32,864 nt of DNA from Alphaproteobacteria bacterium (GTDB taxonomy: Bacteria; Pseudomonadota; Alphaproteobacteria; UBA9655): assembly GCA_019750035.1 (NCBI GenBank), contig JAIEOZ010000106.1:1-32864 (forward strand), written 5' to 3'. Under the pieces are notes generated by a model. It worked only from the letters and a program-made list of their open reading frames with translations, was not told the origin of the DNA and did not search any database. Below are positions 27,093-32,864 of the stretch, one piece after another. Made by a program: the position numbers and the translations under genes. How positions within the stretch are numbered: the first letter of the stretch is position 1; every line of letters starts with the position of its first letter.

Positions 27093-28358
27093 TTAACTAA
27101 CCTCTGGTAATTGCTTCCAATTTTGTGTGAAAGAGGGACTTTTCCAAGTCGCTTTCGGCTGCCAGGAGATGTTAACCCCTTCGCTTGCGAAAACAAGAGA
27201 GCCTTTGCCATATCGATAATTGAGCTGATCAATAGATTTAAGAACGGCTCTGCGCTTTAAAGAGTGTTCGTTTTCTTTTTCTTCTGTGAAAAGGGAGGGA
27301 ATTTTTTGATCTTCTGGAGAAAGGTTAAGAGCCATAACAGCCACTTTTTTGTAAGAGAGGTGTTCTCTAAAAACCTGATCTAAAGCTAAAGTGGCCGCTG
27401 TGATAAGGGTTGCATTATCTTGAGAGGGACAAGAAAGGGGGATGAGGTGGGTATTACTGTAAAATCTTCCTTTTTTATCAAAAGGATTCGTACGAACAGA
27501 GATGCTGAGAAGAGAGGTTTTACGACCCTCAACTCTTAATCGATAAGCTAAGGAACTTGCATGAAAGCTTATAGCTTCCCTCAGGTCTTCAAAAGTCGTT
27601 AGGGGAATGCCAAAAGAGCGAGAGGAAATCATACTTTTTTTAGAAGGAGCCGTTTCTTCAACACTTAAGCAAGCCTTTCCTTTAAGCTCAAGAGCTGTTC
27701 TCGCAAGAACGATATTAAAAGCTTTTTTTATCCACCGGGGATCGGCTTGCGCTAATTCTAACGCTGTGGTCAACCCCAATGTGTTAAGCTTCTTTGACCA
27801 TCGAGAGCCAATTCCCCATACATCCTGAAGAGAAACTTGTCCCAAGAGAGCTTTTGTTTTCTCAGGTGTCAGGAGAGCATAACACCCAGAAGGATGTCTC
27901 TTTGCCATGCTATTTGCCACTTTTGCTAAGGTTTTCGTAGGACCGATGCCCACACTGACTGGAATTCCTGTCCATTTTTTAACTATTTTTCTGATATCGC
28001 ACCCATAAGCGAAGAGCTCATCCTGGGAGAGCGTACTTAAATCTAAAAAAGCCTCATCAATAGAATAAACTTCGAGGATGGGTGAAAAAGCCTTAAGCGC
28101 TTCCATCACACGAGAGGAGATATCTCCATACAGAGAAAAATTAGCGGAAAAGACATGAATATTGTGCTTTTTTATCATATCGCGAATTTTAAAAAGAGGG
28201 GCTCCCATGGGAATACCCAAAGCTTTTGCCTCAGAAGACCGTGCAATCGCACAACCATCATTTGAAGACAAAACAATGACGGGTTTTTTCTCAAGATGAG
28301 GTTGAAAAATCCTCTCACAGGAAACATAAAAAGCATTGCAATCTATTAAAGCAAACAT
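27093..28358 (-). CDS. umuC: DNA polymerase V catalytic subunit UmuC
   Basis: Y-family translesion polymerase, 421 residues as usual. Metal-binding motifs are MFALIDCNAFYVSCER (Asp6) and YSIDEAFLDLS (Asp/Glu pair). Other family segments are VLSSNDGCAIARSSEAKALG, VSVGIGPTKTLAKVANSMA and VWGIGSRWSKKLNTLG (helix-hairpin-helix). It acts with UmuD' in SOS mutagenesis, copying past damaged bases. It lies 5 bp after the umuD stop, with no clear ribosome site, so translation is probably coupled to umuD. It is convergent with the ELM1-like gene. Confidence 0.96.
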   Translation of the reverse strand: MFALIDCNAFYVSCERIFQPHLEKKPVIVLSSNDGCAIARSSEAKALGIPMGAPLFKIRDMIKKHNIHVFSANFSLYGDISSRVMEALKAFSPILEVYSIDEAFLDLSTLSQDELFAYGCDIRKIVKKWTGIPVSVGIGPTKTLAKVANSMAKRHPSGCYALLTPEKTKALLGQVSLQDVWGIGSRWSKKLNTLGLTTALELAQADPRWIKKAFNIVLARTALELKGKACLSVEETAPSKKSMISSRSFGIPLTTFEDLREAISFHASSLAYRLRVEGRKTSLLSISVRTNPFDKKGRFYSNTHLIPLSCPSQDNATLITAATLALDQVFREHLSYKKVAVMALNLSPEDQKIPSLFTEEKENEHSLKRRAVLKSIDQLNYRYGKGSLVFASEGVNISWQPKATWKSPSFTQNWKQLPEVS

Positions 28359-28363
28359 GGCGG

Positions 28364-28939
28364 CTATATCAAAGAATGGATGACATTGGTGACAACACCC
28401 CAGGTGGAGAAACTATCCTCCTCTGTGACAATAATGTCTGGGTAATCCGCATTCTCAGCACATAAAAGGACTCTATTTTTTTCTTTTTCCAATCTCTTAA
28501 CTGTCATTTCCCCATTCAAAACCGCAATCACAATTTTACCATTTGTGGGTGTTAACGAACGATCCACAATAAGCAAATCCCCGGGGAATATGCCCACATT
28601 TTTCATGGAATCACCAGTCACGCGGACAAAAAAAGTAGCCGCTTTATGCCGAATCAGATGATCATTAAGATCAAGCGTTCCCTCACTAAATTCGTCGGCA
28701 GGAGAGGGAAATCCAGCTTGAACCCGAGATTCAAAAAGAGGAGAACGTAAAGCAGAGGAAACCTTTCCAGCGAAAATTTCTCCTATATCTACACGATAGA
28801 GGGCATCAAGCTTTTGGCAGTTCTGAAGCTCTTGTAGTTTTTGCACAAGAGGAAGAGGCAAGCGAATGGCTTTCGTGGGAATAGGATTTGGTTTTCGACC
28901 GGCTCCTGGTTTTCTTTTACGAATTTCAGCTTGCGACAT
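28364..28939 (-). CDS. umuD: UmuD-type S24 autopeptidase with N-terminal DNA-binding-like extension
   Basis: 191 residues against about 140 in E. coli UmuD. The C-terminal S24 domain has cleavage site A75-G76 (QAGFPSPADEF), Ser111 (TGDSMKNVG) and Lys148 (EMTVKRL). Distances Gly-Ser (35) and Ser-Lys (37) equal those of E. coli (G25, S60, K97). Residues 1-40 are an extra segment: a basic, AT-hook-like RKRKPGAGRKP, followed by TKAIRLPLPLVQKLQELQ, which looks like a ribbon-helix-helix strand and helix. Such extensions exist in some S24 proteins, but here it would give UmuD its own DNA contact. AGGAG is present nine bases upstream of the ATG in minus orientation. Confidence 0.92.
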   Translation of the reverse strand: MSQAEIRKRKPGAGRKPNPIPTKAIRLPLPLVQKLQELQNCQKLDALYRVDIGEIFAGKVSSALRSPLFESRVQAGFPSPADEFSEGTLDLNDHLIRHKAATFFVRVTGDSMKNVGIFPGDLLIVDRSLTPTNGKIVIAVLNGEMTVKRLEKEKNRVLLCAENADYPDIIVTEEDSFSTWGVVTNVIHSLI

Positions 28940-28982
28940 CAGAACTCTCCTTAAAAAACTTAATGTAAAACTTCTTTTATAT

Positions 28983-29003
28983 CTGTACAGAAATTACATA
29001 CAG
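28983..29003 (-). promoter_or_regulatory. Candidate operator upstream of umuDC
   Basis: On the minus strand: CTGTATG, TAATTT, then CTGTACAG. It contains two CTGTA units 13 bp apart, and the 21-bp block begins CTGT and ends ACAG. It lies about 45-65 bp before the umuD start, just upstream of a TATAAA. This is the place expected for a LexA operator, but the spacing is neither the enterobacterial CTGT-N8-ACAG nor the alphaproteobacterial GTTC-N7-GTTC. Confidence 0.35.
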
Positions 29004-29262
29004 AAAGGAAGGGGTAATATGGATAAAAATCCTACCTGATGAGGGTTAATTTTGAATTAAAAAAGAAAAAATTAATTGGTTACAGGATGACGCAGCCAAC
29101 GAAATGAGTCCTAAAAATATGGCCAAGTTAAGGACATAACAAATGTGTAGAGCGTAATTTAAACTTCTGCACATTGAGATCTTGCTACAGGCTGCGCAAA
29201 AATCACTTGCGAGAGTAGATAAAAAGGGTCTATCGCAAATTATCTTTGTTAATATTTTTCTG
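29004..29262. other. Gene-free intergenic stretch between umuD and ABC transporter
   Basis: Together with its flanks, 28940-29349 carries no gene. Apart from the candidate umuD operator and the promoter given separately, I see no repeat or RNA structure here. A short in-frame segment around 29090-29150 might be a remnant of a lost gene, but nothing recognisable remains. Confidence 0.4.
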
Positions 29263-29291
29263 TTGTCAGCGAGAAAAAATTAGTAGATAAT
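29263..29291 (+). promoter_or_regulatory. Sigma70 promoter of the ABC exporter gene
   Basis: TTGTCA (29263-29268), a 17-bp spacer and GATAAT (29286-29291): each box has five of six consensus bases with the ideal spacing. The start of transcription would be near 29298, leaving a leader of about 50 bases before the ATG at 29350. Confidence 0.65.
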
Positions 29292-29349
29292 AACATGAGT
29301 AAGGTCAGCCTCTCCACTCTTTTGTTTCCCTTTTGTGCAGGATTTAACG

Positions 29350-31152
29350 ATGCGCGCGATTCATAAAACCGCTCCCTCGAAAACCCTTTTTGGGTTTGTG
29401 TTTTTTTTCCTAAAAAAACAATGGATAAAGCTCCTTGTTATGCAGTTTCTTTGGTTTGCCTGGTCTTTAGATCAAACGGTGTTTCCGCTCCTTTTTGGAA
29501 AAATCATTGACGGATTTACCAATTACGTGGGTCTTAGAGCCGAGGCTTGGCCGGTTTTAAGTGCGCCTATTTTGGGAGCGATGGGATTGTGGGTCGGGAT
29601 TGAAATCTCTTTTAGGTTGGGAGGCATTTTGATGGCTAATGTCTTTCCAACGCTTGAAAAGCAAATTCGTATGTATATGTTTTCTCATATGCAAGACCAA
29701 TCCCAAGCTTATTTTTCCACGCATTTTGCCGGGAATATTTCAACTAAAATTTCAGATATGGTTGATAATATTAATCATGTCCTGAATTTAATTATTACCC
29801 TCTTTCTACCCATGTTTTTGGCAGTCATCATTTCTACAGTTATTTTTTATCAATTGAGCCCTTTTTTTGCGACGGTGCTCATTGGGTGGGCTTTGATTCA
29901 TATGGGCATTGGCATTATGTTCGCTTCCCGCTGTACTTATTACTCCACTATTCACTCAGAAACACGAAGCCAATTGAATGGTCGTATCGTCGATAGCTTG
30001 ACCAATTATTTTGCCGTTAAGATTTTTAGTAATAAGAAGTATGAGCTTAATTTTGTGGGCGATTTGCAAAAACAAGAACAAAAGCAAAACAAGCAGCAGC
30101 TTGTCTATATTGAGAAGGTGCGTGTGGTCTTAGGAATTTTGTCTTTCCTAGGCCCTGGCCTTGGTCTCAACGGATATGCCTATTGGTGTTGGACCCATCA
30201 TTTAGTGACGGTGGGAGACATCGTCCTTGTCTTTAACACTTCATGGAATATTATCATGATGTTATGGTGGGCGAGCATTGAACTGCCTAATTTTTTTAAA
30301 GGGATAGGAGTTTGCCAGCAAGCCCTTTCGCTCCTTCAAGCGCCAATTACTCTTGTGGATGCACCCCAAGCTAAGGAATTAAGCATACGACAAGGAAAAA
30401 TTCAGTTTCAAAAAGTACACTTTCAATATCCAAACATGTCTCCTCTTTTTAGCAATAAGTCTATTCTCATTAAGCCTGGTGAAAAAGTGGGGCTTGTCGG
30501 GTACTCGGGAAGTGGAAAAACAACTTTTGTGAATCTTATTCTTCGACTTTTTGATATTCAATCGGGTCAAATCCTGATTGATGAGCAAGATATTGCAGGG
30601 GTGACCCAAGATAGTCTTAGAAAAGCAATTTCTTTTATTCCCCAAGACCCTACTCTTTTTCATCGGACATTGCTGGATAATATTCGGTATGGCAAGCCGG
30701 ATGCTTTTGAAGAGGATGTCATCGTTGCCGCTCAAAAAGCCCATGCCCATGAATTTATTATGACTCTCCCTCAGGAATATCATACCCCCGTGGGGGAGAG
30801 AGGGATGAAACTTTCCGGTGGCCAACGCCAGCGCATTTCAATTGCACGAGCTATTTTGAAAAACGCCCCTATTCTCATTTTGGATGAGGCAACGAGTGCT
30901 CTTGATTCTTTTACAGAAGCAAACATTCAAGAAAGTCTTTCTACCTTAATGACGGGAAAGACGACAATAGTTATTGCTCACCGTCTTTCTACACTTCTGA
31001 ACATGGATCGTATTCTTGTGTTTGATCAGGGGAAAATTGTTGAAGATGGGACTCATGAGGCATTGCTCGCAAAGCAAGGATTATACTATTCCTTATGGGA
31101 AGCCCAAATAGGTGGCTTTTTGCCCGATGGCGCGAAAGAGAGTGAAGCGTGA
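29350..31152 (+). CDS. ABC exporter, fused membrane and ATPase domains (MsbA/MDR type)
   Basis: A half-transporter of 600 residues. The membrane domain (about 1-320) has several long hydrophobic helices, then the ATPase domain: Walker A GYSGSGKTTF, Q-loop FIPQDPTLFH, signature LSGGQRQRISIARAI, Walker B PILILDEATSALD and switch IAHRLST. Such proteins work as homodimers in the inner membrane and export lipids, drugs or peptides; the substrate is not readable here. The ATG at 29350 has AGGA seven bases upstream. The frame extends to a GTG at 29335, but that lacks a ribosome site. A good promoter lies about 60 bp upstream. It is single, not in an operon. Confidence 0.93.
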   Translation: MRAIHKTAPSKTLFGFVFFFLKKQWIKLLVMQFLWFAWSLDQTVFPLLFGKIIDGFTNYVGLRAEAWPVLSAPILGAMGLWVGIEISFRLGGILMANVFPTLEKQIRMYMFSHMQDQSQAYFSTHFAGNISTKISDMVDNINHVLNLIITLFLPMFLAVIISTVIFYQLSPFFATVLIGWALIHMGIGIMFASRCTYYSTIHSETRSQLNGRIVDSLTNYFAVKIFSNKKYELNFVGDLQKQEQKQNKQQLVYIEKVRVVLGILSFLGPGLGLNGYAYWCWTHHLVTVGDIVLVFNTSWNIIMMLWWASIELPNFFKGIGVCQQALSLLQAPITLVDAPQAKELSIRQGKIQFQKVHFQYPNMSPLFSNKSILIKPGEKVGLVGYSGSGKTTFVNLILRLFDIQSGQILIDEQDIAGVTQDSLRKAISFIPQDPTLFHRTLLDNIRYGKPDAFEEDVIVAAQKAHAHEFIMTLPQEYHTPVGERGMKLSGGQRQRISIARAILKNAPILILDEATSALDSFTEANIQESLSTLMTGKTTIVIAHRLSTLLNMDRILVFDQGKIVEDGTHEALLAKQGLYYSLWEAQIGGFLPDGAKESEA

Positions 31153-31315
31153 ACCTTTCGTGTGAGTAGTTCTGTCATTCTTATGAAGAAACATGAATTT
31201 TTTTAAAGAATTCAGTGGTCGGAATGATTTTTGATTGCATGATTACGTAAGTCTAACGATTCAAGGCTATTGAGTCGATAGTTTCTTCAAGAAAAGTAGA
31301 CCTGGCTAACTATCT

Positions 31316-32278
31316 CTACAGAACTTGAGATAATCCTACCTTAAGGATCTTTTTCATGACCGTGGGTAGGGCATAGTTTTGCAAATCTTCAGGGTGAACC
31401 CAGATGCCTTCAAAAGAGGACGTATCACGTACAGGGCTAACGTCAATGACTAAATGAAAATGGGTAAACGTATGTTTCACAAGAGGCCCTTTTCCAGGTG
31501 TATTTTTGGTTTCCCAAGAGGTGGTAGGGACTTCCATCATTCCGCCCAATAGTCCTTTAAGGGGGCGTTTTCGCAGTAAAAGGGCTCCGTCTTCTCGCCG
31601 GATAATAAAGGCGGTGGCATAGCGTGTGGGAAGCGTTTGCTTGGGCAGCATAAGGGGAAATTTTTCAACAGCGTCCATTGCCAAAGCTTTACATTCTGAT
31701 TGGAAAGGACAGGTGCCACAAGATGGATTTTTGGGTCGGCACACTAAAGCGCCTAATTCCATGAGGGCTTGTGTGAAATCTCCACATTGTTTGTCAGGTA
31801 AAAGGGTATGTAGCTTTTCCCTGGTTTCTTTCTCAGGTTTAGGAATAGGGAGAGCAAAATAGCGACTTAAGACGCGCATCACGTTGCCATCAACAGCAGC
31901 TGCTTTTTTGTCAAAAGCAATAGAGACAATGGCCGCGGCAGTATAGGGGCCAATCCCGGGGAGTTTTAAAAGGTCCTCCTCGGTGGAGGGAAAAGTTATG
32001 GCAAGTTCTTTGGCACACTTATGGAGATTGCGCGCTCGGGAATAATATCCCAGACCTTGCCAGGTGACGAGGACTTCATCGAGAGAGGCCATCGCCAAAT
32101 CTTGAACAGTCGGCCATTTCTCAAGAAATCGATTAAAATAAGGAATGACGGTTGCAACTGTTGTTTGTTGTAACATGATCTCGCTTAGCCAGGTGTGGTA
32201 AGGATTTTTAACTTCCATACGCCAGGGAAGCTTGCGTTGGGCATTATCGTACCAAGAGAGGAGTTTTTCTGAAAACAC
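31316..32278 (-). CDS. mutY: A/G-specific adenine DNA glycosylase MutY
   Basis: Removes adenine opposite 8-oxoguanine. It is 320 residues. The catalytic Glu33 is in LSEIMLQQTTVATV; the helix-hairpin-helix LPGIGPYTAAAI is followed by Asp130 (AVDGNVMRV). The 4Fe-4S cysteines are C180, C187, C190 and C196 with the MutY spacing C-x6-C-x2-C-x5-C. The C-terminal NUDIX-like domain (from about 220) recognises 8-oxoG (YATAFIIRREDGALLLRKR, LKGLLGGMMEVP, HTFTHFHL). It is divergent from the DUF721 gene with 35 bp between starts. This pair is common in alphaproteobacteria, often followed by a dsbA-like gene. That gene would lie outside the window. Confidence 0.95.
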   Translation of the reverse strand: MFSEKLLSWYDNAQRKLPWRMEVKNPYHTWLSEIMLQQTTVATVIPYFNRFLEKWPTVQDLAMASLDEVLVTWQGLGYYSRARNLHKCAKELAITFPSTEEDLLKLPGIGPYTAAAIVSIAFDKKAAAVDGNVMRVLSRYFALPIPKPEKETREKLHTLLPDKQCGDFTQALMELGALVCRPKNPSCGTCPFQSECKALAMDAVEKFPLMLPKQTLPTRYATAFIIRREDGALLLRKRPLKGLLGGMMEVPTTSWETKNTPGKGPLVKHTFTHFHLVIDVSPVRDTSSFEGIWVHPEDLQNYALPTVMKKILKVGLSQVL

Positions 32279-32313
32279 TTTCCAAACCTTCTAAAAGATT
32301 TTAGTCTAACCTT

Positions 32314-32784
32314 ATGAAGTACCCTATCAAGATGCTACCAACCCGCCTAGGTTTTTATACGCAAAAAATCGTAAAGCCTGTATTTAAGGCCCGAGGATTG
32401 ATGGAAGGCAAGATTATTACCCACTGGTCTCAGATTGTGGGAGAAAAGTTTTCTCGGCTTGCGATACCCGAAAAAATAACTTTTCCTCAGAGAAAAAGGT
32501 CGGAAGGGACGTTGCACTTAAGCGCTACGTCATCAGGAGCTCTGCTGATTCAATATGCCCAAGATTTGATTTTAGAGCAGGTGAATACTTTTTTTGGTTA
32601 TAAAGCTCTGTCAAAGTTATGGGTCACCCATGGCTTTGTTCCTCCTGAACAGATTCTTTTAAAAGAATCTGTCGTGCCTTTATCTGAAGAAAAGCAAGAA
32701 TGGATTGAGGAACACATAGGACAGGTTATTGATCCTGGATTGAAAGAATGTCTTGAAAAACTTGGTAAGGCTGTTTGTCGATAA
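32314..32784 (+). CDS. DUF721/DciA-like protein
   Basis: 156 residues. The N-terminal half carries the DUF721 pattern: a basic start, then ITHWSQIVGEKFSRLAIPEK, then a strand-rich part EGTLHLSATSSGALLIQYAQ and ILEQVNTFFGYKALSKLWV. In some bacteria members (DciA) bind and load the replicative helicase; in others the role is unproved. The C-terminal part (about 110-156) is acidic and helical (LSEEKQEWIEEHI). No good ribosome site precedes the ATG. It is divergent from mutY (35 bp), so the two share a regulatory region. A dispersed repeat begins 21 bp past the stop. Confidence 0.85.
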   Translation: MKYPIKMLPTRLGFYTQKIVKPVFKARGLMEGKIITHWSQIVGEKFSRLAIPEKITFPQRKRSEGTLHLSATSSGALLIQYAQDLILEQVNTFFGYKALSKLWVTHGFVPPEQILLKESVVPLSEEKQEWIEEHIGQVIDPGLKECLEKLGKAVCR

Positions 32785-32805
32785 AAAAGCATTGCCTCAG
32801 TCTAG

Positions 32806-32864
32806 GGCTTCGTGACAAAATTGTGTAAGATCAACTCATAAGATCAAGCTGTGTCATCCCCGCG
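32806..32864 (+). repeat. Dispersed 3'-gene-end repeat, copy 3 (cut by window edge)
   Basis: It begins GGCTTCGTGACAAAATTGTG, then TAAGATCA, CTCATAAGATC, and ends CTGTGTCATCCCCGCG at the last base. The first part matches copies at 5877-5895 and 22319-22337; the second matches 22205-22228. The last 16 bases match the inner arm of the element at 11263-11403, so the full repeat probably continues into a palindrome beyond the edge. Confidence 0.7.

Noticed and set aside
29090-29220. tRNA or transposase fragment upstream of the ABC exporter
   Set aside because: No cloverleaf or family motif could be made out by eye.
29335-29349. GTG start of the ABC exporter
   Set aside because: There is no ribosome site before it. 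AGGA lies seven bases before the ATG at 29350.

Overview
The window looks like a chromosomal segment of a low-to-moderate GC alphaproteobacterium. The best guess is an intracellular or host-associated lineage of the Holosporales/Rickettsiales type. The inference rests on several features: the secG-pyrG-kdsA-eno order, the pdhA-pdhB-pdhC order with a lipoyl-less E1 beta, the mutY-DUF721 pair, the many short palindromic intergenic repeats (including one that looks like the GC-rich, 'attgcgag...gaagca' repeats of Rickettsiales), and several small secreted proteins without recognisable families. No rRNA, tRNA, CRISPR, IS transposase or phage gene was seen. The genus is not determined.

Layout. 1-156 is the 3' end of an unknown gene with a strong terminator. 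358-2251 holds a divergent pair: a 3-hydroxyisobutyryl-CoA hydrolase-like enzyme carrying an acyl-CoA-dehydrogenase-like N-terminal tag, and a LysE-type exporter. 2383-5659 encodes pyruvate dehydrogenase E1 alpha, E1 beta and E2; E3 is not here. 5914-8304 (minus) is dapA-smpB-obgE, divergent by only 32 bp from a soluble lytic transglycosylase (8337-10340). 10380-12408 is an accessory island: three small secreted proteins of unknown function and a nested inverted-repeat element. Two of the three proteins look like diverged members of one family. 12630-16723 is secG-pyrG-kdsA-eno. 16784-17326 contains a MITE-like element nested in another repeat, followed by a very short secreted peptide.

17401-24284 is minus-strand. 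It holds yfgM-like gene, bamB, der, acnA and an unusual lipoprotein-signal nucleotidyltransferase, reflecting the yfgM-bamB-der order known from enterobacteria but broken here by a repeat cluster. 24432-27065 holds a YciA thioesterase, an AT-rich small membrane protein and an ELM1-like protein with a signal peptide. 27093-28939 is umuDC, with a UmuD carrying a long DNA-binding-like N-terminal extension. 29350-32784 holds an ABC exporter with a clear sigma70 promoter, mutY, and a DUF721/DciA-like gene.

How it fits together. The housekeeping genes indicate an aerobic, Gram-negative cell that keeps pyruvate oxidation, aconitase, Kdo-lipopolysaccharide synthesis, the lysine/diaminopimelate branch, peptidoglycan turnover, BAM/Sec envelope export, trans-translation and SOS mutagenesis. 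The points of novelty are at the accessory sites: the paired Gly/His-rich and Ser-rich secreted proteins, the secreted ELM1-like protein, the lipoprotein-signal nucleotidyltransferase, the chimeric hydrolase, and the dispersed repeats that sit just downstream of stop codons. All calls are from reading the sequence; no database search was run.
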